DNA of 64,000 nucleotides from FEN-1297 sp963834015 (GCA_963834015.1 CAWIAG010000002.1:1488001-1552000), one strand, 5' to 3'. Positions 45,090-55,200 are shown, counted from the first letter of the stretch. Made by a program: numbers and translations. Notes: generated by a model from the letters alone, not told the origin.

Positions 45090-46694
45090 TCACTTCACAA
45101 CTAGTACTTGCACTGTCTCTGCTGACTGCTTTGTATAGGATAAAACAAAAAACATTGCTGCCAGCACCAGGTATGCTGCCGTAAATTGATATGGAACTTG
45201 TCTGATTATCCCTTGTAAATTCCACGGGAAGTATGCATCACCCTCGGGAATTGCTGAATGTACTATTCCAAAAAATGTAAACACAGCCAGTACAACAAGG
45301 TATGCTGACGCCTGCCTTAGTTTTCTGTCAATTAACTTAGCTGTAAATGCGCCCCAAAGCATTGCAGTTAAAATAAACCCGTTTCCAAGCGCTACTGTCA
45401 CAAGCATCTCGGGTAAGGCTTTACCCGGAAGGATCATAAGCTGGTTGAATTTTTCAAGCGGGATAAAATCAGTATTGCTCAACTTAATCTGCACTAGTCT
45501 TGCTACATTAGGAAACAATGAAAATGCTACTGCTGTTGCATGTTTTACCGGCACAGCTATGAATGCCTGAACAACTATTTCAAGTGCAATAAAAACCAAT
45601 ATCGGCGCAAGAACGGCGCGTGGAATTAATTCAACAAAAAAAGAAACATATCCAAGTATACCTCCTAAACCAATGAACAAGCCCGTAAGCACTGTGTAGC
45701 CCGCGCGGCTTCCCATAGTTTTATAAGCAGGCTGGCCTATGTAAGGAGTTGTTTGTGCAACTCCGCCGCAAATTCCCGCTATTAAAGTCGAGAACGCTTC
45801 GGTAAGTAAAATATTCCGTGTATTATAATCATCCCCTGCTACCTTTGCGCTTTCGGTAACATTTATTCCTCCGACAATAGTTAATATTGCGAAAGGTAAT
45901 GCAATTGGTAAATATTTTAGTGCTTCACTAAATCCGTGTATAAAGCCTAATGTCGGAACCGGCACTCCAAAGTGAAGCTGAAGCAACGGTGCAGTAAAAC
46001 TTCCTCCGGCTAATCCTAACGGGGCTAAAATATAATAGAATACGGTCCCGATAAAGATTGCTGCAAATACACCCGGAAAGTTTTTCGGCAGTTTAATTTT
46101 TGCAACTAGCGTATATAATATTAAACCAAGAGCGATCATCCCAATTACAGGTAGGCCGAATATATCGATCAAAGGAATAAATCCGATTAATGCCAGGCCT
46201 ATACCTGCAAGGCTTCCTAACAATCCGGCCTGAGGCACTATCTTCTGTACCCACCCGCCAAAAAATGAAAAGATTATTTTAAAAATTCCAATAATTACCA
46301 TTGTTGCCATACCAATGTACCAGGTCATCATTGCGGCATCATACTCCGCAATTCCTCTACCCTTCATATAAATGAAAGCCGGGCCAAGTACGGTAAGTGC
46401 AATACCAATTGTTGAGGGAGTATCAAGCCCAAGCGGCATTGCGGTTACATTTGAATTGTTGTTTTTTTTTGCCAGTCTGAATGCCATCCATGTATAAACA
46501 AGGTCGCCGAATAAAACTCCGAATGCAGTGCCTGGAAACATTTTACCAAAAACAATATCGGCAGGATATTTAAAAACAAATATTAATATACCGGCTAAAA
46601 AAGAAAGGACTGTAAGGTTGTCAAACATTAAACCGAAAAAACCGTTAATATCTCCGGCTGTAAACCAATGATATTTAAATTCCCTTTTATTCAT
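45090..46694 (-). CDS. NCS2-family purine/xanthine-type permease
   Basis: A 534-residue membrane protein with about 12-14 helices. The start HWFTAGDINGFFGLMFDNL and the later VGGINVTESAKVAGDDYN and GGVAQTTPYIGQPAYKTMGSRAGYT are the nucleobase-binding motifs of NCS2 (AzgA-like) transporters, with the Glu of NVTES. It imports purines, xanthine or related bases with protons or Na+. It is the last gene of a minus-strand group with the APC permease (103 bases) and malQ. Confidence 0.87.
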   Translation of the reverse strand: MNKREFKYHWFTAGDINGFFGLMFDNLTVLSFLAGILIFVFKYPADIVFGKMFPGTAFGVLFGDLVYTWMAFRLAKKNNNSNVTAMPLGLDTPSTIGIALTVLGPAFIYMKGRGIAEYDAAMMTWYIGMATMVIIGIFKIIFSFFGGWVQKIVPQAGLLGSLAGIGLALIGFIPLIDIFGLPVIGMIALGLILYTLVAKIKLPKNFPGVFAAIFIGTVFYYILAPLGLAGGSFTAPLLQLHFGVPVPTLGFIHGFSEALKYLPIALPFAILTIVGGINVTESAKVAGDDYNTRNILLTEAFSTLIAGICGGVAQTTPYIGQPAYKTMGSRAGYTVLTGLFIGLGGILGYVSFFVELIPRAVLAPILVFIALEIVVQAFIAVPVKHATAVAFSLFPNVARLVQIKLSNTDFIPLEKFNQLMILPGKALPEMLVTVALGNGFILTAMLWGAFTAKLIDRKLRQASAYLVVLAVFTFFGIVHSAIPEGDAYFPWNLQGIIRQVPYQFTAAYLVLAAMFFVLSYTKQSAETVQVLVVK

Positions 46695-46797
46695 AAATAC
46701 TCCTGCAACTAAATTTTATTTTCTCTTCTTTCTTTGCACCCTGCCTGCCTGCAAGGCGGACTCTGCTGGAATTTTTTTCTTCGCCAATTTAATCTTG

Positions 46798-48285
46798 TTA
46801 TGTTTTATTTGCCAAAATTTTCCTCCATATAAAATAGACCGGTATTCCCAGCAAAACTATAACCATTCCCGGCCAGGTATACATAGGTTTAAAAATTAAA
46901 AGATCGATGGAAATTGCTGCGGCGCAAAGGATATAAAGTGCAGGCACAACCGGGTAGCCCCACGCCTTGTAGGGGCGTTCAGCATCAGGCTGTTTTTTCC
47001 TTAGCAGGAACAATCCTATAATAGTCAATATATAAAAAATTAGTACTGCAAATATTACGTAATCAAGAAGATTGCTGTAAGTACCTGAAAGACAGAGAAG
47101 GCTTGCCCAAATAGCCTGAACAATTAATGCAAAGCCCGGAACGGAATTTTTATTTAATCTCCCGGTTTTCTTAAAAAATAATTTATCCTTAGCCATTGCA
47201 TAATATACCCGGGCGCCGGAAAGTATTAAACCATTATTGCATCCGAAGGTGGAAACCATAATCAGTAATGCCATAATAATTACAGCGGGATGGCCAAAAA
47301 TTATTGATGAAGCAGCCGTTGCTACTCTGTCGCTTAATGCGAATTGTATTCCCTTTCCTATAACACTTGGCGAATCGGGATTTCCTTTTATAGGAAGTAT
47401 GAAAATATAGGCAAAATTAGCGGCGATATATAATATCGTCACGATTAACGTTCCAAGAAAAAGACTTAGAGGAATATTCCTTTTAGGGTTTACAACTTCA
47501 CCGGAAGTAAAAGTTATATTATTCCAGGCATCGCTGGAAAAAAGCGACCCGACCATTGCAACACCGATGGCCGCAACCAGCATCATACCTGAAAGCGGTT
47601 CAACGGAAATAATTTTTCCTCCTGCAATATGCGTCCAGCTTGGATTCCAGAAGTTGGAAAAATTTGCCCCTAATAAACCAATGTGCTTACTTACTACAAT
47701 AACAAGAATAATCAATCCCATCATTGCAATGGCTTTGGTAGAGGTGAAAATATTCTGAACAATTTTACCGGAACGGAGCCCCTGCATATTTGTATAAGTA
47801 AGGAAAGTTATATTTAATATTGCCAACACTTGTGCGGCTGATATTTTTAATCCTAAAACATTCAACAGAATATTCTTTTCACTAAACCATGGAATAATTT
47901 CCCCTGTGTATTTGGCAAACGCAACTGCAACTGCTGCAATTGTTCCGGTTTGGATTACAAGGAATAATGTCCACCCGTATAGAAAACCGACTAAAGGATT
48001 GTAGGCCTCCCGTAAATAAACATACTGACCTCCTGCATGCGGCAGCATACCTGCAAGCTCTCCATAGCTGAGAGCCGCTATAATTGTTATAGCCCCTGTA
48101 ATAAGCCATACCAGCAGCAGGTAACCGGGCGAGCCGACGGTTCTGGCAATATCTGCACTTACAATAAAGATCCCGGATCCAATCATTGAACCGACCACAA
48201 GCATAGTGGAATCAAATAAACCAAGTTCCCGCTTTAATACTCTTGAAGTTTGTCCTCCGGGAATATTGTAATTTTCTTCAACCAT
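46798..48285 (-). CDS. APC-family amino acid permease
   Basis: A 495-residue permease with about 12 helices. The unwound helix 1 is GSMIGSGIFIVSADIART, with the Gly-x-Gly-Ile-Phe motif of the APC family. The helix-6 region LFSSDAWNNITFTSGEVVNP corresponds to the second broken helix in these transporters. It resembles the LAT-type (basic amino acid/polyamine) branch. Substrate is unclear. malQ ends 30 bases upstream, so the two are probably cotranscribed. Confidence 0.88.
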   Translation of the reverse strand: MVEENYNIPGGQTSRVLKRELGLFDSTMLVVGSMIGSGIFIVSADIARTVGSPGYLLLVWLITGAITIIAALSYGELAGMLPHAGGQYVYLREAYNPLVGFLYGWTLFLVIQTGTIAAVAVAFAKYTGEIIPWFSEKNILLNVLGLKISAAQVLAILNITFLTYTNMQGLRSGKIVQNIFTSTKAIAMMGLIILVIVVSKHIGLLGANFSNFWNPSWTHIAGGKIISVEPLSGMMLVAAIGVAMVGSLFSSDAWNNITFTSGEVVNPKRNIPLSLFLGTLIVTILYIAANFAYIFILPIKGNPDSPSVIGKGIQFALSDRVATAASSIIFGHPAVIIMALLIMVSTFGCNNGLILSGARVYYAMAKDKLFFKKTGRLNKNSVPGFALIVQAIWASLLCLSGTYSNLLDYVIFAVLIFYILTIIGLFLLRKKQPDAERPYKAWGYPVVPALYILCAAAISIDLLIFKPMYTWPGMVIVLLGIPVYFIWRKILANKT

Positions 48286-48315
48286 TTGTTCCTCACAAAA
48301 TATTATCGGGTTAGT

Positions 48316-49848
48316 TTATTCTTCTTCTATTTCAATTGTTTTTTCCGGTTTAGGGGGCCTTTCGTAGAGATTAGTTAGTTCTTTATAATATCCGGCAAGA
48401 TAATCCGGTACCTGGTCCCAGGTAAATCGCCAGGACCAGTTTCCACCGGGCTTTCCGGGAAAGTTCATTCGTGCCTCGCCTCCCAGGTTAAGTACATCCT
48501 GCATTGGTATAACTACCAGATCGGCCACGGAAGCATAAGCAACTCTGATCAATTCTTTAACTAAATCATCACCGTAATAATTTAAATAGCTTTGGGTATG
48601 TTGATAAATATCATTATCCTCTGATTTAACCTTTTCAAAATAAGCGCGGGTAGTATCATTATCATGTGAACCAGTGAATACCATACAGTTGCGTATATAA
48701 TTATGAGGAAGAAATTTCCTTTCCATCCCGGTGCCGAAGGCAAATTGAAGTATCTTCATTCCGGGAAAATTAAATTTATCTCTCAGTTCAGCAACGGATT
48801 TTGTTATAACGCCCAGGTCTTCTGCTATAATCGGAAGCTCACCCAAATATTTTTTTACAATATTAAATAATTTTTCGCCGGGGGCTTTTACCCAGCGCCC
48901 TTTTTCAGCAGTTATAGCGCCGCCCGGAATTTCCCAGAAAGCATCAAAACCTCGAAAGTGGTCAATACGAATAATATCTACTGTATTGAGTAGGTTTGCA
49001 AATCTTTGCCTCCACCATTGAAATTCATCCTTTTCCATTTTGCTCCACCGGTAAAGCGGGTTGCCCCAAAGCTGCCCTGTTGCACTAAAGTAATCCGGGG
49101 GGACGCCGGCAACCGTTTCAAGTTTACCTTCTTTATCAATCGTAAAAAGTTCTTTATGCGCCCATAAATCTGCGCTGTCATATGCAATAAAAATAGGCAT
49201 ATCCCCTATAATTTTTATTCCCTTAGAGTTTGCATATGATTTTAATTCAGTCCACTGAATAAAAAACAGGTATTGAACAAACTTATGATATGAAATGCCC
49301 TCAGCTAATTTTTTCTCCCATATTTTTAAAGCAGATTCTATTCTAACTACCAAATCTTTATCCCAGCTTGTCCAAAGCTCTCCGCCATGGAAGTCTTTTG
49401 CCGCCATAAAAAAGGCGAAGTCATTTAGCCAATCTTTGTTTGTATTATTAAATTCTTCAAAGGATGCTTTAATTCCATTATCATTTTTCTTATAATTTTC
49501 AAACGCTTTTTTTAATAAATCATTTTTATAATTGATTATTTCTCCAAAATCAATTTGGCGGGGATTGAAGCCCGGTATATTGCTTAATTCTGATTGAGTA
49601 AGAAATCCTTTTTCCAAAAGTTTTTCAGGACTGATTAATAAAGGGTTTCCCGCAAATGCAGAAAAACATTGATAGGGGGAATCTCCATAACCCGTGGGGC
49701 CGAGCGGACAAACCTGCCACAGCTTTTGACCGGAAGCTTCAAGAAAGTTTACAAAATTAAACGCTTCATTTCCCAGATCTCCTATACCAAAACTGCCCGG
49801 CAGAGATGTCGGGTGTAATAAAATTCCGGCAGTACGCTCAAATCCCAT
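48316..49848 (-). CDS. malQ: 4-alpha-glucanotransferase (amylomaltase)
   Basis: A 510-residue GH77 enzyme that moves alpha-1,4-glucan segments between chains. The N-terminus GILLHPTSLPGSFGIGDLG and LGPTGYGDSPYQ are family hallmarks. Catalytic regions are IIRIDHFRGFDAFWE (nucleophile Asp), PIIAEDLGVI (acid/base Glu) and TGSHDNDTTR (stabilising Asp). Length matches typical MalQ. It is first in a minus-strand group with an APC permease and an NCS2 permease, an unrelated mix that suggests loose clustering rather than one pathway. Confidence 0.96.
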   Translation of the reverse strand: MGFERTAGILLHPTSLPGSFGIGDLGNEAFNFVNFLEASGQKLWQVCPLGPTGYGDSPYQCFSAFAGNPLLISPEKLLEKGFLTQSELSNIPGFNPRQIDFGEIINYKNDLLKKAFENYKKNDNGIKASFEEFNNTNKDWLNDFAFFMAAKDFHGGELWTSWDKDLVVRIESALKIWEKKLAEGISYHKFVQYLFFIQWTELKSYANSKGIKIIGDMPIFIAYDSADLWAHKELFTIDKEGKLETVAGVPPDYFSATGQLWGNPLYRWSKMEKDEFQWWRQRFANLLNTVDIIRIDHFRGFDAFWEIPGGAITAEKGRWVKAPGEKLFNIVKKYLGELPIIAEDLGVITKSVAELRDKFNFPGMKILQFAFGTGMERKFLPHNYIRNCMVFTGSHDNDTTRAYFEKVKSEDNDIYQHTQSYLNYYGDDLVKELIRVAYASVADLVVIPMQDVLNLGGEARMNFPGKPGGNWSWRFTWDQVPDYLAGYYKELTNLYERPPKPEKTIEIEEE

Positions 49849-49923
49849 GTTATCCTCAAAATTTTTATTAGGAAAGATAAAGAATGCCTGAATTAAAAGT
49901 TAAACTTTTTGAAATTTTTTAAA

Positions 49924-50085
49924 TCAGTCAAATGATTCTTGCCCGGATAAAATATTATATTTTATCCCGTCAAGTCTGAAGAGTATAATTCCAACAGTTA
50001 TTCCCGTCGGAATTCTGTCGATTCGGCTTGTCTTACCGAAAAGAAGAGTATATCCATTCATTACAAGTCCGCAGTACTCTGTCAA
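49924..50085 (-). other. possible 53-residue small ORF or remnant after DLH gene
   Basis: A TTG-initiated minus-strand frame of 53 codons that overlaps the stop of the dienelactone hydrolase by four bases. It starts MTEYCGLVMNGYTLLFGKTS and has no hydrophobic helix. There is no ribosome site of its own. It may be a degraded gene or chance. The rest of 49849-50081 holds nothing else I can name. Confidence 0.2.
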
Positions 50086-50891
50086 TTTTTTAGATTTTTA
50101 TCAAGAAAGTTGAAAATATCTTCCCATGCCAGGTCCGCAGTTTCCTTTTTATAACCATTTTTATTGCCGGGGTTCATAAAAGCATGGCCGACTCCGGGAA
50201 AGAATCTTACATCGGCATTAAGACCGATATCTTTTGCGGCTTTATCAAATGCCTTAACACTATCAGGAAGAATAGCTTTATCCTCGTCTCCGAAAATACA
50301 AAGCATCGGACAATGGATGCTCTTTATTATGCTTTTATCTGAGGAAAGTGTCCCGTAGTTCACAATACACAAAGTAAGTTGGGGGATATTCAATGCTGCT
50401 TGAAATGAGTACCCTCCGCCAAAACACCAGCCGATAGAACCAATTTTCTGCGTATTAACATTCGAAAGGCCTGATAAATAATTGTACGCTGCCTTCAAAT
50501 CAATAATCGCTCTTTCTTTGGAAAAGTTTTTTACCAGATCCATCGCTTTTTTGGGATCAGATGTAGATTTACCGCGATATAAATCAATTGCCAGGGCAGC
50601 ATAACCTTTTTTTGCAAATGAATCGGCATTACTCTTCATCCAGGATGTTAATCCCCACCATTCATGAATTACTATTAAGGCAGGAAACTTTCCCTCTCCT
50701 TTAGGAACAGCCAGATACGCACTAACGGTATCGGTTCCGCTTACATACCAAACTGTTGATGTTACTATATCGCTGTCATCAACTCTTAGATTTGAACTGA
50801 GTTCAGTTTCTTTAACTGATGTAACTCCGGTATTCGCAATCGCTAACGAAATAATAAACAACACAACTATTAGTCTAAATCCATTTTTCAT
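50082..50891 (-). CDS. exported dienelactone hydrolase family protein
   Basis: A 269-residue alpha/beta hydrolase with an N-terminal signal helix (LIVVLFIISLAIANT). The triad is a nucleophile Cys in GSIGWCFGGGY, Asp in FGDEDKAILPD and His in FPGVGHAFMNPG, as in dienelactone hydrolases. The oxyanion strand FPALIVIHEWWGLTSW has the Glu that aligns with the DLH active site. The start has an excellent AAGGAGG site. A periplasmic esterase role is likely; substrate unknown. It is monocistronic. Confidence 0.9.
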   Translation of the reverse strand: MKNGFRLIVVLFIISLAIANTGVTSVKETELSSNLRVDDSDIVTSTVWYVSGTDTVSAYLAVPKGEGKFPALIVIHEWWGLTSWMKSNADSFAKKGYAALAIDLYRGKSTSDPKKAMDLVKNFSKERAIIDLKAAYNYLSGLSNVNTQKIGSIGWCFGGGYSFQAALNIPQLTLCIVNYGTLSSDKSIIKSIHCPMLCIFGDEDKAILPDSVKAFDKAAKDIGLNADVRFFPGVGHAFMNPGNKNGYKKETADLAWEDIFNFLDKNLKN

Positions 50892-51100
50892 GATTTCCTC
50901 CTTATCTTTTATTGAAATTTTGAAATGCTGAAAGTTTTATATTCTATATTATCTAAGAAATGATTTTAATTCAACCTGTTAAGGACAAGTGACTTGAATA
51001 TGTGCGTTAAATAACCAGCTGTGCTATCTGAATTTTTTGCAAAGTATTATTAGAGGTTATTGACGTGTTTTCTTATAACATATAGATTAATTAATGAAAG

Positions 51101-51170
51101 ACAGGCATGCTACGTCTCTCCTATAAAAATCCCCGAATGGAACGAAATATCAGTAGCTCGGGGGTATACT
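51101..51170. repeat. degenerate palindromic repeat copies
   Basis: ACAGGCATGCTACGTCTCT (51101-51119) resembles the GAGACG palindromes at 22082 and 28228, and ATCCCCGAATGGAACGAAATAT with CTCGGGGGTAT resembles the GTCCC-GGGAC repeat core. Both are decayed. They sit in the gene-free spacer 50892-51488. Confidence 0.4.
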
Positions 51171-51238
51171 AGGCCTAAACCACTATTTGGACTTTAGTCT
51201 ATTGAATGCTGCTTTTTTTTGCTAATACAAAACATTAG

Positions 51239-51352
51239 CCTGACTATTTGGCCCCCGGATTATTACAAAGAAATGACAAAGCCAAAAGTCCGGTCAATTT
51301 GGAACCGCCTGCTCCGGAGGAACTACTTACCTCACTGCAAAAAGTACTGTAA
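51239..51352 (+). pseudogene. possible C-terminal coding remnant
   Basis: An open stretch with no start that reads PDYLAPGLLQRNDKAKSP, then LEPPAPEELLTSLQKVL and a stop. The last part loosely recalls the Pro-rich linker and C-terminal helix of MscL channels, but the membrane part is missing. It may be a decayed gene end. Confidence is low because the stretch is only 37 codons. Confidence 0.25.
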
Positions 51353-51488
51353 TCTGAAATTAGAATCCTCATGATATATTTTGAAAATTATTAATTTACA
51401 AGGTTGCAAAAGAGTTTTCTTTATTCTTTCTTTAAACTCTCTATTTCACAAATAATTTAATTTACTTTTTTAATTTTTTTAGAGATTT

Positions 51489-53678
51489 ATGAATATCCCG
51501 GTTACAATAGCAAAAGAACTAAACATCAAAAAAGAACAGGTTGATGCAGTAATAAAACTTTTTAGAGAAGATGCAACAATTCCCTTTATTGCACGATACC
51601 GTAAAGAGCATACAGGCGGCCTGGATGAAGATGTTTTAAGAGAAATTGAAGACAGGCTAAATTACTTAACACTTCTTGAAGAACGAAGAGAAACAATTCT
51701 AAAAAGTATAGAGGAACAGGGAAAGCTTACATACGAACTCAGGGCAAAAATAATGGAGTGCGAAAAGCTCCAGGAACTGGAAGATTTGTACCTGCCGTAT
51801 AAACCAAAGAGAAAAACGCGCGGCTCAATTGCAAAGGCAAAAGGACTTGAACCCCTGGCGCTGTTTATTCTTGATAATCCCGGATACGAAGGTATCTTTC
51901 AGGAAAAACTTGCAGAATTTATTAACGAAGAACTTGGTGTTGCCGATGCAGAAGAAGCTTTACAGGGAGCCAAAGATATTATATCGGAGATGATAAGCGA
52001 CGACGCAGAAGTTCGTAAAGTTGTAAGGGAATCACTTCTTGAGTCTTCTGTAGTCCGGTCGGTAAAGACTAAAGAGAAAGTCGAAACCGAACATATAAGC
52101 GAAAAACAAAAGCTAAAGGATAAAAAAGAAATTTATCAGGTCTATTATGATTTTAATATCGATATAACTAAAATTAAACCTTATCAAACTTTAGCAATAA
52201 ACAGGGGTGAAAAAGAAAAAGTACTCAAAATCATCTTAAGTTTTGAACATCCGGAAATCCTGAAAAAAATAAAAAATAAATTTTTACGCTACGATGAATC
52301 CGTCTTTATGGAAATACTTGATGAAATGATTGAAGACTCGTTTAACAGACTTATATTCCCATCAATTGAAAAAGAAGTAAGAGGCTTTTTGACGGAAGCA
52401 GCGGATCTGCATGCAATTGAAATTTTTGCTTCAAATCTCCGCCAGCTTTTACTTCAACCTCCGCTTTTAGATAAAATAATTATGGGAATCGATCCTGGTT
52501 TTGTTTCAGGTTCTAAAGTTGCTGTTATTGATAAAACAGGAAAATATCTTGAAGGCTGTACTATTTATCCCCATCCTCCGCAAAACAAAACCGCCGAAGC
52601 AGAAAAAATTGTTGTTGGGTTGATAAATAAATTTAATGTTGAAATTATCGCTATTGGTAATGGCACCGCCAGCAGGGAAACTGAATTCTTTATAGCTGAT
52701 CTTATAAAAATCAACGGTTTTAATTGCAAGTATGTTATCGTAAATGAGGCAGGTGCATCGGTTTATTCGGCGTCTGCTGTTGCCAAAAAAGAATTTCCGG
52801 ATCTTGAAGCAAGCCAGCGCGGTAATATTTCTATCGGCAGAAGACTTCTTGACCCCTTGGCGGAATTAGTTAAGATAGATCCTAAATCTATCGGTATCGG
52901 GTTGTATCAGCACGACGTGAATCAAAAACTTCTTGCTGAAAAGCTGGATGATGTAGTTGAAAGCTGCGTTAACTTCGTCGGTGTGGATGTTAATACTGCG
53001 TCCGCTTCACTGCTAACCTATGTGTCGGGTTTGAATAAAAGAACTGCTGAAAATATAGTTAAGTATCGGGAAAAACACGGCAAATTTAACAAACGTTCGG
53101 AACTGATTGAGGTAAGCGGCCTAGGCGATAAAGCATTTGAACAATCTGCAGGATTTTTGAAAATCAGGGACGGGGAAAACCCGCTGGACAATACATTTAT
53201 TCACCCGGAATCTTATTCAGCCACTGAAAAACTTCTCACAAAATTTAATTTAACTTTTGCCAGGGTTAATGATTCAGGTGCAATGGTGAAACTTTTTGTT
53301 AAGCAGAAAGGAACAAAATTTTTAGCCGATGAAATCGGAATAGGTGAGCCGACTTTAATAGATATAATAGACAATCTGGAAAAACCCGGGAGAGACCCGC
53401 GTGAGGATATTCCAAAACCAATTTTGAGAAGCGATGTTTTGAAAATGGAAGATTTGAAAGAAGGAATGATGTTAAAGGGCACAGTTCGAAATGTTGTGGA
53501 TTTTGGTGCTTTTGTCGATATTGGCGTTAAACAGGATGGTTTACTGCATATTTCGCAGATTGCGAATAAATTTGTTAAAAATCCGCTTGAAATTATAAAC
53601 GTTGGCGATATTATTGATGTCAAAATAGTGGGAATTGAAATCGAAAGAGGCAGAATTTCCCTTAGTATGAAAAGTTGA
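51489..53678 (+). CDS. tex: Tex-family S1 RNA-binding transcription accessory protein
   Basis: A 729-residue nucleic-acid-binding protein. The N-terminal helical part has FIARYRKEHTGGLDEDVLRE, followed by an RNase-H-like (YqgF) domain with IMGIDPGFVSGSKVAVID, the helix-hairpin-helix part with SCVNFVGVDVNTASASLL and a C-terminal S1 domain (GTVRNVVDFGAFVDIGVKQD). The order matches bacterial Tex, slightly short of the ~780-residue proteobacterial form. It acts on transcript-associated nucleic acid. It starts a run of plus-strand genes. Confidence 0.95.
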   Translation: MNIPVTIAKELNIKKEQVDAVIKLFREDATIPFIARYRKEHTGGLDEDVLREIEDRLNYLTLLEERRETILKSIEEQGKLTYELRAKIMECEKLQELEDLYLPYKPKRKTRGSIAKAKGLEPLALFILDNPGYEGIFQEKLAEFINEELGVADAEEALQGAKDIISEMISDDAEVRKVVRESLLESSVVRSVKTKEKVETEHISEKQKLKDKKEIYQVYYDFNIDITKIKPYQTLAINRGEKEKVLKIILSFEHPEILKKIKNKFLRYDESVFMEILDEMIEDSFNRLIFPSIEKEVRGFLTEAADLHAIEIFASNLRQLLLQPPLLDKIIMGIDPGFVSGSKVAVIDKTGKYLEGCTIYPHPPQNKTAEAEKIVVGLINKFNVEIIAIGNGTASRETEFFIADLIKINGFNCKYVIVNEAGASVYSASAVAKKEFPDLEASQRGNISIGRRLLDPLAELVKIDPKSIGIGLYQHDVNQKLLAEKLDDVVESCVNFVGVDVNTASASLLTYVSGLNKRTAENIVKYREKHGKFNKRSELIEVSGLGDKAFEQSAGFLKIRDGENPLDNTFIHPESYSATEKLLTKFNLTFARVNDSGAMVKLFVKQKGTKFLADEIGIGEPTLIDIIDNLEKPGRDPREDIPKPILRSDVLKMEDLKEGMMLKGTVRNVVDFGAFVDIGVKQDGLLHISQIANKFVKNPLEIINVGDIIDVKIVGIEIERGRISLSMKS

Positions 53679-53812
53679 GAATAACATAAACCTTCTATCG
53701 TAATGTAAAATATACGCTTGGAGTAATCTCACATTAGGAATATAATAGATATCTGCTACTTTTTATTATAAGCTAAAATTTATATATTCACAAAAACGTC
53801 TGCATTATTTTT

Positions 53813-54568
53813 ATGATTTATGAACATCTTCTAAATATTATTGAAACAAAAGGTGCAGCTTATCTTATCTTACTTGACCCTGATAAGTTAACTGATGATA
53901 AACTATTTCCTTTTATTAAACATTGTGAAATAAGCGGTGTTGACGGATTTTTAGTCGGTGGAAGCTTAATAATTGATGGCGATATTAAGATTTTGATTGA
54001 TAAAATCAAAAATACTACTTCATTGCCTGTAATTATTTTCCCGGGTGAAGTTAACCAGGTTTGCAGCCGGGCCGATGCCATTCTTTTTATATCTGTAATC
54101 AGCGGAAGAAACCCGGAACATTTAATCGGGAAACATGTTCTGGCTGCACCTATAATTAAAAAAAGTAAAATTGAACCAATATCGACTGGTTATATAATAG
54201 TGGAGTCCGGTTCTATGACCACCGCAGAATATATCAGCGGAAGCCTTCCTGTTCCCAGATATAAACCGGAAATTGCCGCTGCAACTGCTTTAGCGGCGCA
54301 GTACCTCGGTATGAAGTTTGTTTATTTAGAAGCTGGTTCGGGAGCTGCTCAGCCGGTACCCAACGAGATGGTTAAAACTGTTTCGGAATATTGTAATATT
54401 CCCGTAATTGTCGGCGGAGGTATTAGAAACCCTCATATTGCAAGAGAAAAAGTTGATTGCGGCGCTAAAATTATAGTTACCGGCAACTTTTTTGAAGACC
54501 ATGAGAATTGGGGATTGATAGGAAATTTTGCCGAAGCTATTCACTACAAAATTGACGCGATTGTCTGA
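53813..54568 (+). CDS. geranylgeranylglyceryl phosphate synthase family (group II-like)
   Basis: A 251-residue TIM-barrel prenyltransferase. Motifs in order: LILLDPDKLTDD (phosphate and Mg site), VDGFLVGGSLI, FPGEVNQVCSRADAILF, KFVYLEAGSGAAQPVP and VGGGIRNPHIAREKV. These define the PcrB/GGGPS family, and sequence features fit the group II seen in Bacteroidota and archaea. The known reaction joins geranylgeranyl-PP to sn-glycerol-1-phosphate, the first ether bond of archaeal-type lipids. Whether it makes such lipids here is untested. No digeranylgeranyl synthase is nearby. Confidence 0.9.
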   Translation: MIYEHLLNIIETKGAAYLILLDPDKLTDDKLFPFIKHCEISGVDGFLVGGSLIIDGDIKILIDKIKNTTSLPVIIFPGEVNQVCSRADAILFISVISGRNPEHLIGKHVLAAPIIKKSKIEPISTGYIIVESGSMTTAEYISGSLPVPRYKPEIAAATALAAQYLGMKFVYLEAGSGAAQPVPNEMVKTVSEYCNIPVIVGGGIRNPHIAREKVDCGAKIIVTGNFFEDHENWGLIGNFAEAIHYKIDAIV

Positions 54569-54612
54569 ATATTACTGTCTATTAACAAAAAGAACTCTTA
54601 AAGGGAACAAAA

Positions 54613-55200
54613 TTGGATAAGAAAAAATTTGCCCTGGATTCATTATCTGAAAGTGCGGAAACTAAAATTAAAATACAGCATGAATGTGTTTCTGATATAA
54701 TAGCTGCCGTTGACCTTATTTCTGATATTTATAAAAAAGGTAAAAAACTTTTATTATGCGGCAACGGTGGAAGCGCCGCCGACTGCCAGCATATAGCAAC
54801 CGAGTTTATGATCAGGTTAAGCCATTCTATCGAACGGCCTGCACTTGCAGCAATTGCATTAACTACAGACTCTTCAAACCTGACAGCCGGCGGTAACGAT
54901 ATTGGTTTTGAAAATATTTTTGCACGTAATATTCAGGGTCTTGGAAATGAAGGCGACGTGCTTATTGCAATTTCAACAAGCGGCAATTCTTCAAATATTA
55001 TAAAAGCCGTTGAAATAGCTAAATCAAAAAATATTAAAACAGTTGGTTTCTTAGGCGGTTCCGGCGGTAAATTAAAATCTATAGTCGATATACCGGTTAT
55101 AGTCCCTTCGAATAATGTCCAGAGAATTCAGGAGGGGCACATCACCATCGCACATATTATCTGCGAATTAGTTGAAGATGAATTGTACGGAAAGCATTAA
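54613..55200 (+). CDS. gmhA: D-sedoheptulose-7-phosphate isomerase
   Basis: A 195-residue SIS-domain isomerase making D-glycero-D-manno-heptose-7-P for lipopolysaccharide core. Motifs: LLCGNGGSAADCQHIATEF, the substrate loop LTTDSSNLTAGGNDIGFENI and the SIS strand VLIAISTSGNSSNII. The C-terminus QRIQEGHITIAHIICELVE carries metal-binding His. The start is TTG at 54613, with AAGGGAA upstream; no ATG is near. It may be cotranscribed with the GGGPS gene (44 bases). It converges with the next gene with 16 bases between stops. Confidence 0.94.
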   Translation: MDKKKFALDSLSESAETKIKIQHECVSDIIAAVDLISDIYKKGKKLLLCGNGGSAADCQHIATEFMIRLSHSIERPALAAIALTTDSSNLTAGGNDIGFENIFARNIQGLGNEGDVLIAISTSGNSSNIIKAVEIAKSKNIKTVGFLGGSGGKLKSIVDIPVIVPSNNVQRIQEGHITIAHIICELVEDELYGKH

